Positions 1-12,200 of a DNA stretch of 64,000 nucleotides are shown piece by piece. A model generated the notes under the pieces. That model did no database searches and was not told where the DNA came from. It was given only the letters and a program-made list of their open reading frames with translations. Origin of the DNA: Heliocidaris erythrogramma (Eukaryota; Echinodermata; Echinoidea; Camarodonta; Echinometridae); the NCBI GenBank assembly GCA_025617745.1, contig CM046869.1:19050994-19114993 (forward strand), read 5' to 3'. A program made the position numbers and the translations under genes. Numbering within the stretch: the stretch's first letter is position 1; every line of letters begins with the position of its first letter.

Positions 1-155
1 AAGTGGATTAAGATAAATGGAATTGTCAGTCATATGGCCAGTACTAGGCCCAGTCTTCAGGCTTCAAAAATTGCAAATATTGGATATCATATGAGGGCAA
101 TGTACCAATGCAGGAATTCCATATTACATGTAGGCAGCCTACCATTACTCTTTAC

Positions 156-774
156 TAAGCCTGAGTCGAATCGATTGGTTAGCCGGTGTTCGATCGAAGA
201 CATCGAATCCCGAATACGTTTTGGCAAATTCGGTGCATCGATTTGTAGTCCGCCAGATTTTTGACTACCGTAGCCACCATGAAAAAATCAAATAAAAAAA
301 GAAACTCTGTAACGTACAGCATATATACTAGCAGAGAACGTGAAGGCGACTTCAAAGTTCAAACTGTTGGCTAACTTTCGCTAATTCGCTCGCGCAGGAC
401 TTCGCGCTGTACCTGTGCTTTCTCTATGGAAAAATCGTTTTGTCGTTACGAACTGAAGTTTACGATAATTTTCTTGCACTCTCTCTAGACATACGGACTA
501 GAAACTTAAGATTTTGGCTCGTCCGCTCACTCCGCTGTGATTTTTACTAGCCATTGGCTAGCGGGCTATCGTTAATTTCGAGCAGCGAGAGCCCATACAA
601 CATATGCCCGCGATGCCAGCGGACCGGTCACCGGTGCATGGTGCATGCACTGCGTGCAACTGTGTGCAACTCTGTTTTCACCGCACATCATTTATCGATT
701 AACCGGTATTCGATCGAATCAAAGCCGTCGAATCCCGGTTTATGAAATATTCGATATGACTCAGGCTTACTCTT
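156..774. repeat. Probable foldback or TIR element, degenerate
   Basis: The left side reads TAAGCCTGAGTCGAATCGA near 158, and the reverse complement of the right side near 750-775 begins TAAGCCTGAGTCATATCGA. A short segment around TTCGATCGAA (near 187 and 708) and ATCGAATCCC (near 200 and 728) also recurs in direct orientation. Together these suggest a decayed mobile element. No transposase is visible and I cannot assign a family. The short predicted ORFs in this stretch look non-coding. Confidence 0.35.
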
Positions 775-1896
775 TACATCAATTTAATTTTAGATTTGGA
801 AGGGGCATGATTATCAAGTGCAACTTTGCAGAAAAAAAAAAAAGAAAAAAAAAAAACCCCAGGATAAATGGCAGCCCTGTTACATTTAAACTGAAATACA
901 GGCAAAGTCAGAGGCATGATCACTTCCATCCAGCAACCATGCTCTTGCTCTACTAGTTAATCCAATCACGAACATGTGATTCAGGGTTCCCAAAGAAATT
1001 TGAGAATCATCAAATTCCATGATTTGCCATGAGTGACTTTCCATTCACCATTTTGGGTTGCAGCATCCAAGCAGATTACAAATATCATTCAGTGAGTGAT
1101 ATACATTATTTCACGTTTGTGATGGAAGGCTGCCATAGCCACACAAGTCAAGGCCTACAAGCATGATCGATTTCCATGAATGTGTGAGATTTTTAAAATT
1201 TTCCATGACTTTCCAGACTTTCCCATGACCGTGTGAACCTTGTGATTCCAAAAGCACATCATATTCTTGAATTCTCCAAATGATGATGACTGGAACATCC
1301 TGAACAGCATCTGCCATCTAGGATCCAACAATTTTCCAGGTCTTTCGCTCAGTGGCTTCAAGATCAAAGAGTGATATTCTGGGATTTCTGCACTTGTTTT
1401 TGTAGATGAACAGAGAATCAGACCAGCTGTCATCAATGGAAAAGATGTAGATTATTGTAAATGATCCTTGAAAAGCAAATTCTATTCATCCGTCATCTTT
1501 CGTATTAAACTATTATTGTAGATTCTACCTCTCAGCAATCTTTCCATGTAAATTACAGCAACAAGCTTCAACTGAAGTTTGAACAGAGCTTACTTTAGTT
1601 TAGAGGGACTGCAAGTCTAAGACCTAGGCCCCTAGACCATAATCAATTTTCGTTTATCCATGTTCATGTGCTGGACATACTTTTCAATATTCATGTCGAT
1701 CATAATTCAGTCTGACTAGGTCCGCAGCCTGCTACTTAATACTTATGCTAGGCCTGCTAGCAGACATGGCAGAAATCAGATCCATCCACATGTCCACTCC
1801 TGCCAATGTCATGTCTCTGAGTCTGCAGCTAGTTCATGAACAGGTCTTCAGAGCAGAGTCAAAATAAAAATGTAGGTCTAGTTGGACTTTGGATGA

Positions 1897-2202
1897 TCAT
1901 TCACCACCTCTAAATTCTCCAATTCGACTTGACGTGGATGGAACAGGCCTGGGATCGAACCCAATTCGTGTGCGAATTCTCTCATCTCGAGTCCTCGCGT
2001 CAACAACCTCACCAGCGGGAACTACCGTTTCTTGGTGGGCCGCTGCCCCGTTCGATGTGCTAGCCTGTCCGTTCTTTTCGGTGGGGCTCAAGCCCACAAC
2101 TTGTTCAACTCTTCGCTTCTGCTCTAGCTCCTTCTTTATATTATCGAACTCCTCAAGATCTTCTAGCTTTAGAACTATCCTCGTTGGTCCTCTCTTGATC
2201 AT
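1897..2202 (-). CDS. CDC26: CDC26 (APC12), anaphase-promoting complex subunit, 101 aa
   Basis: Single-exon ORF whose N-terminus MIKRGPTRIVLKLEDLEEF matches the strongly conserved CDC26 start (M-x-R-x-PTR-x-x-LKL-x-D-x-EEF). The C-terminal part (TRDERIRTRIGFDPRPVP) matches the conserved DRIGYxPxP segment. Human CDC26 is 85 aa, so 101 aa is slightly long; the extra length lies in a low-complexity middle rich in A, T and S. CDC26 is a small structural subunit of the APC/C ubiquitin ligase; its N-terminus binds inside the TPR superhelix of CDC16 (APC6) and stabilises it. The start ATG is at 2202 on the minus strand and the stop is TGA at 1899-1897. No poly-A tail or flanking direct repeat marks it as a processed retrocopy, though an intronless copy could still be one. 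The identification rests on the two conserved blocks. Confidence 0.85.
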   Translation of the reverse strand: MIKRGPTRIVLKLEDLEEFDNIKKELEQKRRVEQVVGLSPTEKNGQASTSNGAAAHQETVVPAGEVVDARTRDERIRTRIGFDPRPVPSTSSRIGEFRGGE

Positions 2203-3515
2203 GTTTACAATTACAGTTTACAAACCACGTAAATAGCTATAAAAGTATAAGTATAAGGAGGATTTAAGTCAGATTTTGATTTCTCTCCAATACTTAGAAA
2301 TTCGCGCGTGAGTCGAGGTCTTGCAATAGAACTGAATTCAACGACTAGATTTTAGAACTTCTTCTTCTTCTTTCGTTGTATGGTATCGGCAATCAGTCAA
2401 ATTTGACTATTGTTGCCAATGACGTTATACATGTAATTCAAATTCAGTATTTCTGACTCCTTCTCTCTTTTAAATTTAATTTACATTTAGAATCAAGTAA
2501 TCATTTAATACTGTATATGCATCTGTATTTAAAGCACCACATGCTTCAGCTCAGTTCCAACTAGCGCCTGCCTAGCCCTTTCATAGATGCAATCTTACCG
2601 ATACGGAGCGGTACTTTGCGTCGTTTTTTCGGACATGCCTAGGTAACTCATGCATAGACATAGGGGCGCTGTTGTACCTGTGCTTACTGATGGGTTGAAC
2701 ATGTATTTTCGATAATTATCAATTAATGAGATGAAAACACTTGTGGGCTAAGTTAGTAGAAAATGGAGCTTCTAAATGCACATAATTGTGTGCGTGCATC
2801 ATTTATACATTAAGACATAACTTTTATAATATACACAAAGGAAGAAAATACATTTAGCATTGAAACTCAGACATACATAAAATACAAAATACTAGTATCC
2901 CTCACTACGAACACGATAACAAAAGAGAGCGGACAAAATACACAGCCCCCCACCGCACCCCACAACCGCTCCGGCAGACAAAAGAACACCCCTCACCGCC
3001 ATTATGCAAAATAAGCAGAACATGCAGGTGAAAATGCATGTGGCTCCTGTTCCACATAAAAAATTATATTCACATTACAGCAACGAAGGGACGCTCCCCC
3101 GTCCAACAGAGAAAATGCAGGAAGCACAGTGAGGAGCCGTATACGGTATACCCCGTCCGCTTCTTTGCCTGCCATGTTCATGTAGTGCCTAGAACAAAAT
3201 AGCTACGGTGTCACTAACTTGTGCAGTTTTTTCCCTTCCTTAGTAATGCACATAGTGATACATACTAATTAGCCTAATATAGTATGCGTAGAATAGTGTG
3301 GCCATGAGGGGAGGGCAGCAAAGTTAATAAGATGGGAATCATTTATTTGCCCAAGGCTTAAATTGCCAATATTATCTGGGAATTGGGGGGGGGGGGTGGT
3401 TGCTCCCTTCCCCTCTTTCTTATCTAATTGATAAATTGCATTCTCTTCATAGTATTAAAATAATCGAATTTTACAATAAAGTTGAGACTTTCCCGTTATG
3501 CCCGGCTTCTCTCTG

Positions 3516-3516
<1 letters not shown>
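2203..3516. other. Intergenic; upstream region of CDC26
   Basis: No coding exon recognised. The first few hundred bases should hold the CDC26 promoter and 5' UTR (transcription towards lower coordinates), but I see no clear TATA box or initiator. The rest is AT-rich with a short C-rich patch near 2945-2995 and a poly-G run near 3385-3397. Confidence 0.4.
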
Positions 3517-3553
<37 letters not shown>

Positions 3554-3562
3554 TCTCTCTTT
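3517..3562. repeat. CT then CA microsatellite
   Basis: A (TC)n run passes directly into a (CA)n run and back to CT. A second CA-rich run lies at about 3818-3848, in the equivalent place after the first copy of the local duplication. Confidence 0.85.
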
Positions 3563-3572
3563 TTTAATAAGT

Positions 3573-4306
3573 GTTTTTGTTTATTCCTCCAAATTGAACT
3601 ACACATAAGTGTACAACATAACATAATAGTAAATATAAAACCAAATACACAAGTTACAAAGCACGTCATAACTCCAAGTAAACATAACATAATGTACATG
3701 TAACAAATATTTATAAGCAATGTCCCTAACAATAATTGTATTCAAAATATTTAAATAACAAAACAAAACGAAACTAAGAAAAAGCTGGAGGAACTTGAAA
3801 TCCTAAATCTCTCTCCCTCACACACACACACACACACACGCACACACAGAGCTCTACATGGCTTTACTTCCGAGGACAGGTATTGTTCCTCTATTGTTCC
3901 TCGTCCTCGGACAGTCGACGGAATAAAGCACAAATTCATTGTTCGACGTTCGAGGACTATTGTCCGGCTTCCGAGGACCATTGTTGTCATGAATTTTTTT
4001 TTGTTCTCTGTCCGAAAATGTCCTCGGACATACTGCTAAACAGACCCACTTTTTGTGTTTTTGTTTATTCCTCTAAATTTAAGTACTCATATATACATGT
4101 ACAACATAACATAATAGTAAATATAAAACCAAATACATGCACAAGTTATAAAGCACGACATAACTCCAAGTAAACATAACATAATGTAGGCTACATGTAA
4201 CAAATATAAGCAATGTCCCTAACAATAATTATATTCAAAATATTTTAATAACAAAACAAAGCGAAACTAAGAAAGAAGCTGGAGGAACATGAAATCCTAA
4301 AACTAA
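3573..4306. repeat. Local direct duplication, two ~240-bp copies
   Basis: Copy 1 (about 3573-3815) and copy 2 (about 4053-4306) are nearly identical. Both start at TTTTTGTTTATTCCTC, share ACATAACATAATAGTAAAT and end with GAAATCCTAAA. The ~240-bp spacer carries several GAGGAC/GTCCTC words in both orientations (about 3871-4030). There is no coding content. This looks like a recent segmental duplication, or two copies of one repeat with the CA microsatellite between them. Confidence 0.8.
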
Positions 4307-4649
4307 AAGGGCCGAAGATAAATTAAAAAGAATTCAAACTTTCTCCACTTAAACTTACCCCCCCCCCCCCCTTCCCCACCCCATCCCACCCATATATACA
4401 ACACACACTCAGACACACTCCTCTCGCAAATGGTAATCTGCTCACAAGAGAACATCCAGTAATATAACTTTAAAAAAAATACTAATAACAATAAATGGCT
4501 GCCTGTGAAAAAGATAAGAAAAAGGAAAAAACAAAATTTGATCATACAGAAGCGGCATGATCTTCAAGAATAATAAAGGCCATCAACATCATAAAATAAC
4601 CTACCAAATACTGCTATAAATTTGGCCCAAGAACTGACATTTGATTTTA

Positions 4650-6176
4650 AAAAGAATAAATAAATAAATAAAAAAAAAAATTAAAACTTAACCTTAAATG
4701 TAAGCCCATTTTCCCTATTTTCATTGCCAATACCTTTTCCTCTTCATTATAGTCCAAAATCATTTGCCTTATTCTTTCGATTGATGGTACCACACCCTCT
4801 GTTCTAGACTTGAAAATAATAAATTTTACACTAAGAATAACTGAATTACAACATTTAATTCTAAAGGAATTTCCTGCCAACCGAACAAATATATCCTCCC
4901 AATCCATATTCCTAATTTCATTCAAATCAAAATGTTGTAAAACTTCTTGCCATACCTGTTGAACCTTTCTGCAATATCAAAAAACATGTCAGTATGTTTC
5001 TACATGCATTTGACAAAAAGAACATAAGTTATCTGGAACGAATCCGAACTTAAACAAATGTTCTTTAGTGTAAATAGCACCATGCAACAATTTAAATTGA
5101 AACTCTGATGAGGGTTACTTTCCGGAGTCTAAGAAAAATTTCTTTCAATTCATAATCCAAATAATCAAACTGAGTATGTCCATCTCTTATCTGTAAAGTA
5201 TCAGCATTTTGAAGTTTTTTAATAAAAAAAAATCATACATTTTCTTGATTTTATATCCACAAATTTAAGATTATAGTCACAGATGTTTAACCTTATTTCA
5301 TACCCATGAACATCCCCTTGTAGAAAATTATCAAAATCCACAACCTCTCTCCACTCTCTTGGAATAGCCTGAAAAATTTCGTTAATTTAAAAAAACCATC
5401 ACCTGTAATACCGAGATGCACAAAGTTTGCAGCAGGCTTCAAACTCCCGTTCTCTATATTGTGATTCACTTGAGTTATACCATGTTCATACAATTCCCTA
5501 TCAAAGATCATTTTATTTGCAATACATATATGTCTATTATTAAATATAAAAGGATTAATTTGTGTGTTATTAAAACTTCTACACGATTCCATCTCGTGCC
5601 AGGCTTTCAAAATTAAAAAAAAAAATTGTGGAACTTTCAAATGTAATTGACCAATATTATAATCACAGAGAAAAATAAATCTTCCTCCTACTGCACTATA
5701 GCAATAATCAAAATAAACTTTCCACCCTGAATTATTATCCCCATATAAAAGCCTTTTCAACCACATTACTCTTTGAGTTTTAACAAATATCTCAAAATTC
5801 CACATTCTTAGCCCCCCCCCCCCCCCCAGATTCATAGTCCTGAAACATAATTTTCCGTTTTATTCTATCTTTTCCACTTCCCCATAAACCAACCGCCGAG
5901 CTACAATAAGAGATGAAACATAATTCAATTTTTAAAGTGGATAATGTTTTTAATAAATGTATTTTCCCCATAATAGCGAGATCCCTCTCTTTCCACCATC
6001 CCAATGACTTTTTTTATTTTACTTAATATCTCTTTATAATTTAGCTCTTCTTTTTTTTTAACATCACGTACAAATTGAACTCCCAAAATTTTAACTTCCT
6101 GTACCAATTTTCCAAATAAAGGTACTTTGGGTCTCTCATAGAAAATTTGTTTTGCCTTTATTAACTTTAAGACCAC
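4650..6176 (-). pseudogene. Degenerate L1/Tx1-like non-LTR retrotransposon, 3' part of ORF2
   Basis: Read on the minus strand in several frames, the region shows the segment that follows the reverse-transcriptase core in L1/Tx1-type LINEs: LGVQFVRDVKK near 6090, then GWWKERDLAIMGKIHLLKTL near 5950-6000, then VMWLKRLLYGDNNSGWK near 5745. Near 5020-5050 comes NLCSFCQMHVETY, resembling the terminal cysteine motif of these ORF2 proteins. Frame changes (at the poly-C run 5813-5826, for example) and in-frame stops show it is dead. Only the 3' third is present, so it is probably 5'-truncated. An A-rich stretch near 4660-4680 would be at the element's 3' end. The clade call comes from remembered motifs; that it is a non-LTR element is firmer. 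Confidence 0.65.
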
Positions 6177-6211
6177 TCAATTTTTCAATTTTTTCAAAAA
6201 TAAACTATAAC

Positions 6212-6543
6212 CTGTCTATAAGCCAGTTCGTAGATGCAATCTGAGCATGAGCAGATAAAGGTCATCTGTACCAAATTCTAAAACCCACTGACACTAATAT
6301 TTGATATGTGTCATGAATGTCATGTATTAATCATTATTCAATTATGCACTAATGGTGCATTCCATGATATCCAGGTGGAAGTATTCTTTTTAAAGGGGGA
6401 AACAAAAGCTATTCATGAGGCACCTCTATCACTCCCAGAGTTATTTTTCTGAAGTGCACATAAAGGGACCCTCCATGTCTAAAATATCTGTGGATATTTG
6501 GGGTCATTTGTACCATGTGCTAACTACGAACTGGTCTATAGAA
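6212..6543. repeat. Small TIR element (MITE-like), ~330 bp
   Basis: The left end reads CTATAAGCCAGTTCGTAG and the reverse complement of the right end reads CTATAGACCAGTTCGTAG, with further inverted similarity inside (GGTCATCTGTACC against GGGTCATTTGTACC). There is no ORF. This fits a non-autonomous DNA transposon. Confidence 0.6.
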
Positions 6544-6568
6544 GTACCATTTTGAACAAAAATAGTGA

Positions 6569-6815
6569 TATAATAATAATAATATTGGATATTTATATAG
6601 CGCTCACTCCACCAATGGTGCTCAAGGCGCCGGCCAATATTACACTGGCTTTAGCCCAGCTGCCCTATAAGGCGCTGAAAGCATTCAAGGAATAAATTCC
6701 TACCAGGTACCCATTTACTACACCTGGGTGGAGAGTGGCAAATGTAGATTAATGTCTTGCCAAAGGACATTAGGACATATCTTCTGCGTATACACCCCCC
6801 CCCCACACACACACA
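6569..6815. repeat. Dispersed SINE-like repeat next to an ATA run and CA microsatellite
   Basis: The segment has ATTTATATAGCGC, CTCAAGGCGC, GTACCCATTTACTACACCT and CTTGCCAAAGGACA, a word order I know from widespread repeats in marine invertebrate genomes. It begins at an (ATA)n tract and runs into C-rich and (CA)n sequence near 6796-6822. The family name is not certain. Confidence 0.45.
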
Positions 6816-7300
6816 CACACATACTCTTGGGTCATCTTCCACTTCAAAAACTGACTAATGAATCAAATTAGAAAGGTCCTTCGGCATTTTGAATAGGAAA
6901 AAAAGCAATGCGAGTTGACCAACATTGTGCCTGGGGGTAAAGCAAAGCATTTTCATGGCCTTTCCGAAAACTTTCTCATGCTGACATAACCAATCTCATT
7001 TCAAATGCCATGCAGAATCAGACAAAATAATTTATTAATTAACTATTAATATAATGTCCCTATATATGCTGCACAGTTCGGCATACATATTTTGTCGGTT
7101 TCAATGCATCATTGATAAACACTTTTGATGAAACACATTTAATGAAAGTAATAGCAAGAAACTCTCCACGGCAAAGGGTGTCAATTCAGGGGTGGATCCT
7201 CAATGAGTCACGTAGGCATATGCAAGTCCGTGTAAATAAAAGGGGATACTTTTTTCCGAACTATAAAAACTTATTTTCAATTTTTTTTCCGAACTTATGA

Positions 7301-7872
7301 TCTATATATAGCGATTAGTCAGTTGCATAAAACCTTCTTTTCCCCGCTACGCAAATGTATTTGTGCGTCGAACTGGGTGAGGAGCTAATTGTCATGTCGC
7401 CTCATTCCAAATCGATGAACTGCCGTGGTCAAAATTTTGCATTAATACAGGTAGGTCATTCTATTAATTTTTCTTTTTGTTTTTGTTTTCTTTTTGGGGG
7501 GTTTTATTTCATTTCTCCTGGCCTCGTATAACAGAGCAGCAACGGAGGTCTTGGGATTTCTCTTCGCGATATATTTTTGAAGATACCATGTGCACGCTAA
7601 AATTAAGTCGACAGGTTCAGGAGTAGACTTTGATGTTGGTATGAAGAAACCTTAATATTTTAGCTTAATATAGATTTAGATTTACTCATTTCAAAGAACA
7701 AGTTGATTGCAGGGTTATGAAATTGTTTATTATCATAAATATCAAGTTGATTTTGTTTCTTTTTACTCCTGCTGTTTGATAAATGGATTTGAATGTTACT
7801 GTGGAATTAAGCCCAGTCCGACTTATTGAATTTTGTGTGATGTCGGTGAAGTTTTTGAGACATGTTCGATGT
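7301..7872. other. Non-coding AT-rich sequence
   Basis: No exon, RNA gene or clear repeat end recognised. Confidence 0.4.
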
Positions 7873-7877
7873 GGGGG

Positions 7878-7909
<32 letters not shown>

Positions 7910-7923
7910 CGGGGGGGGGGGGT
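7873..7923. repeat. Long poly-G tract interrupted by single C bases
   Basis: About 50 bases almost all G, broken only by two isolated C bases. It is one of roughly a dozen G/C homopolymer runs of 10 bases or more in this window, and could form a G-quadruplex. Length in the assembly may be unreliable. Confidence 0.9.
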
Positions 7924-8204
7924 GCATTAGAAAAAAATGGCCTAATCCTGGAATAAATCTTCTCTCATTCAGTGTGTACGCACACATGTTGCGTGTTATG
8001 TCCACTGGAATGAAGTCACCATACTGTTGTTGCACGCAATAAACCGATATACTGTGCGGAGTGAATGAGGGGTGACTTAGCCTTAGGCCTAGGAGTAGGA
8101 CATGACTTAAGACAAGTTAATCTATTTCACGATAATGCAAAAAAAAAAATCAATATTTAGACAATCACCACCAGATATACGAGCAGCAATTGCCTAAATT
8201 TGGG

Positions 8205-8690
8205 CTATATCGTGGTTGAGGAAACCACTTGTACGTTAGCACTAGTGCTGGGACTAAAAACCGGGTACCCGGGTCCCGCCCGAGAGCATCGGGTCCCGGG
8301 TCAAAATATTACATGCCCGTTTCCCGAAAATAAGTATTTAATGATTACTCATGTATGTAACATGACAAGGCGGTAGATAACGTCCACCAGCCGTTCAATA
8401 TCTACATGTAAATATCCATGTAGCGCCCCACTGCAGTGATGCGCTTTCAAGTTTTTCCCAGTGTTAATAGCTTCTTAAGGGTAAATATAAGCTTGTAATT
8501 TGTGTTATATGATTTTCGGGTAACCGGGAACCCGCCCGAAAAAATACCCGAAACTCCCACCCCTAGTTAGCACGCAAAAATAAAGTGCAGGTTCTATGGA
8601 CGAGGAATGAGGAAACCAATGCATGTACCGCAATGAACATGATGTCTTCTGTGCGAAGTGAATGGTGGTTTCCTCAACCAAGATAATGCC
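8205..8690. repeat. Foldback element interrupted by a hAT-like insertion
   Basis: TCGTGGTTGAGGAAACCAC near 8210-8229 is the inverted partner of GTGGTTTCCTCAACCA near 8666-8681. If the inner element (8243-8565) is removed, an element of about 160 bp with these arms is left. No ORF is present. Confidence 0.6.
8243..8565. mobile_element. Non-autonomous hAT-like element, 323 bp, with 8-bp target duplication
   Basis: The ends are TAGTGCTGGGACTA on the left and, as reverse complement of the right end, TAGGGGTGGGAGTT: terminal inverted repeats with a few mismatches. The flanking octamer GTTAGCAC is present exactly on both sides (8235-8242 and 8566-8573). An 8-bp target-site duplication is the hallmark of the hAT superfamily. 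GGGTACCCGGGTCCCG-type sequence lies just inside the left end, with related inverted sequence inside the right. There is no transposase, so it would move only in trans. Confidence 0.85.
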
Positions 8691-9297
8691 TGTGCATGTC
8701 TCTATTATCAGTAAACCGAGACTGCAATGAAGTACAAAAATCAAAAGTGTCAAAAATTTATGTCGCTTCTTTCAGCAACTTGCTCGCAAACAAAATTTAG
8801 AAACAGGAATGGTAATAGCAGCAAAAAGTGCATGTATGCCTGTGTGGGGGGGGGGGGGGCACTCATACATGTACTAGGTTATGGGGTGCACACATTAATG
8901 CACCATGAGTAGAGCTATGACAATACACCATCATTTCTTTTTTCTCTGACTCTGCTACACTTTTTGACAAGATGGGAATGAAGTAGACTTCTCAAAAATG
9001 CTTGTTTTTCTTTCCACATGAAATTGACCTGTCATGATCAATGAGCCCTGATGAGACCCCTTATATATATTATCCCAATAACTTGGTATAGAGTAGTTTA
9101 TTTTTGAGTGGAAAATGAAATAACATTGGATGAATTGAGTTTTTACCACATGAAACAATAATTAGGCAGTGGCAATATGCTGTATAATTCAAATAGGATT
9201 AAAAAGATTATTTCCAACTTCTTTTTCACTTTCAGAACTTGATGGTATAACAAGTTTGACATCATCCAAGTATCTTTGGCAAAGAATTAAAGTTAAG

Positions 9298-12200
9298 ATG
9301 TCTGCTGACTTCAAGGTAGCTCGCAAGGCATGGCGTTCTCTGAGTGGGCTGTTTGCAGTGTACAAGCCAGAAGGTCTATCACCTCAGAAAGTCAAGCATA
9401 TTGTCAAAACCACCCTCCTTGAAGGCAAGTGGAACCAAATCCAAGCTATTATATCCTGTACCTTATCAATCACAAAGACTATGGTGTATCTAAGGATGGT
9501 ATTAACTTGATACCCCTCCTACTACTACTAGAGCTTAGATCAGACCAAATATCAGGTAAAACGATACTTAAAAGTGAATAAATTTATGTCCATAATTTCA
9601 GAACGGATGGGATACCAGATGATCAAATATCTTGGATTTGTTAGAAATAACAAGAGCATCATAAAGGATGGACTAAGTTTAATCTGGCCAATTTTCAAAT
9701 TTACGTTCCCTACATATTACTATAATTCTTTTATAAATTGAGTAAATTGTAGATTTGTTTTATGAATGTTTTTTAAATGGAGCTGTGGAAATAAATTCAG
9801 TTAAATTGTTGTAAATAGCTTGAATGATTTAAGAATGCATGTATTGATGTTGAAATGATTTGCTTGCCTTCCGGACTTCTGGGTAGGTCTATTTCTTTTA
9901 CGGTACCCCTCAGGAGTTGATTGTAATTTACTTCACTAAAAGCTTCCTATACCTATGGGTTTACGCCAGAATATTCTCAGGCTCAGTACACGCATTCAGT
10001 TAACCCATATATTGATGCAGTACCATGCTATTTATTTAAAAATTCATTTCTGTCATCTCTTGTTTTGCAGAGCTGAATTCACTGAAGCAGCGGCCTCAGA
10101 ACACCCTGGTGAAGATCGTCCCAGAGAGCGATGTTCGTGTCACAACCACCAATCCCGATGCCCTGAAGGCTGTGGAGGTAACCAGCTTCGCAGACCATCC
10201 GCTGGTGAGAGGACCTGCTTACAGGAACATTGGCGTGTCTGTGGTGTCTATGGGGTTGGACACCAAGGCCTGTGGTGTGATGGGTAAGTAATTTGGATAT
10301 TTGAAGGATTGTAGGAGGAGGGGGAAGAGGAGTAGGTTGAGCAATAGGAGGAAATGGGGAAGGAGCAGGAGAAGGAGGAAATGGGGAAGGAGCAGGAGAA
10401 GGAGGAAAAGGAGAGGGAAGAGAGGAAGGCATGTAATACCACCGGAAAGAAAATTTCTGCATTTTAGATGGACAGTAAAACTTGCATCTTGAATCAAGAG
10501 GAGGGGGAGGATGAAGAAGGAGAAGAGAGGGAAGAGGAGAAGGAGAAGGGTAACTGACATAAATATAGCTAGGAGCTCCATGTCTGAACTCCCATGTAAC
10601 TGCAGGATTTCATAGAAATATGCAGCAATTAACTTTTTTTTCTATTTCATCTTCATCTGCCCTTTCATGGTGTATTTAAATGTGGCCATCTATATTTTGT
10701 ATGCTTGAATTCAGTGTTAGCTGTACGGGATGGCAGTAAGCTTGTCAGCCAGTATCAGGCAGCAAGGTTACCACGACAGTACACCATTAGAGGGCGCTTT
10801 GGCGTGGCAACAGACACACATGACAGCGAAGGCAAGATCTGGCAGAAAACAACCTATGGTATGTTTATACTATAAAAAGACTTGAAAGACTTGACTCCTA
10901 GACCCAGTTGCAAAATAGTTGTATGACCAATTACTGCCCTCCAGCAATTATTTACCTACGTAAATAGGCTCTAGTCTTCAAGTGTTGACCTTTACACGCT
11001 TTATTACAAAATAATGTATCTTGAGTCAATCCTGTGCCCTCTTTACAATGGAGGGGAGATGTCAGCTGGCCCTGTGAATGATTCTCTAGCCTTCATATCA
11101 GCCAACTGCCAACCTGTTATCAATCTGAGTTGGGTCTCTCGAATTGTAATGCACAGATGTACCAATCCTGTGATGTGTGTAAACTCATTGTACATGTCTT
11201 GTTGAAAATTTTTTATTTTGTGCTTCTAATCATGGACAGTACAGAGATTACTGTTGATGACAGAAGAGTCCAGTTCTTGTAGACGACATGTTAAAAGAGA
11301 TGTGATAGGGCTTGAAACAGGTACCTATGGCTATGAAAGACGGTGCAAGTACATGTACCAGTGACATGGTAATACCTTAGTATGATAGTACATCTTTTCA
11401 ACAACCTTGCATGTACATGTACATGTCTCCTCTAAATTGAAGAGGCAAATGTTGTAGATTCAACTTCATATCCATAACTAAATGTAGGATACACCGGAAG
11501 ATGAAAATCGATTGCCCCAGATTGTAAATAACCATCTTAACATCCATGTTTTCCATCTAGGCAATCATTCAATAGCTTGAGTCTTTGTTTTGGACTGCTT
11601 TTCATCCAACTGATATTTCCTTGAGGTCTGTGAATTCCATGAAAAAGAAAATACAGTCTAGTGATTGTACAAATTTCCGTTCACTCGAAAGATCATATCA
11701 CCATGGAGAAGCTGGATCGCATCACCTCCAACATCCATCGCAGCTTCCAACGAGAGCTGATCCGGCAGTCGGGCGTCGACATCCAGAGCCAGGAGGCCTA
11801 CGAGCTGGCAGTGAGGGGGCTGTTACATCCGGTCGGACGGACAAACCCCCTTCTGACAGACATCACCTGCACCATGTTTGAGCCTCCAGACTTTGAACTG
11901 GGTAAGTCTCCAGAGAGGTGTTATGCTCTAGTTGATTCGTCACAGTAGTGTGGAATACAAGATGCAGGGTTTGAATATCTGCCACAGTGTTAAACGTCCT
12001 TTGACAAGACATTCATTTACGTTTCCCACGCTCAACTCCGGTGAAGTTATAATGGGTACCTGTAGGAAGTAATACCTTGCATGCTTCATTGCCTTCATCG
12101 TTGATGTGAGGCTAGGGTCAAGGTAATAATCCAAAGCTCTTTGGGTGCATATAAAGAGATTGTTAAAAATGTAATATGCGCTAAACAAGAGCTGATTATA

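Noticed and set aside
3482-3990. ORFs rich in Ser-Leu or Cys-Val repeats
   Set aside because: Translations of CT and CA microsatellites.
7823-8042. Poly-Gly and poly-Pro ORFs on both strands
   Set aside because: They are translations of the poly-G tract, with no conserved flanking sequence.
10079-10581. Long ORFs on both strands over the purine tract and TRUB2 exon 2
   Set aside because: Shadows of the real exon 2 frame and of the polypurine repeat; low complexity.
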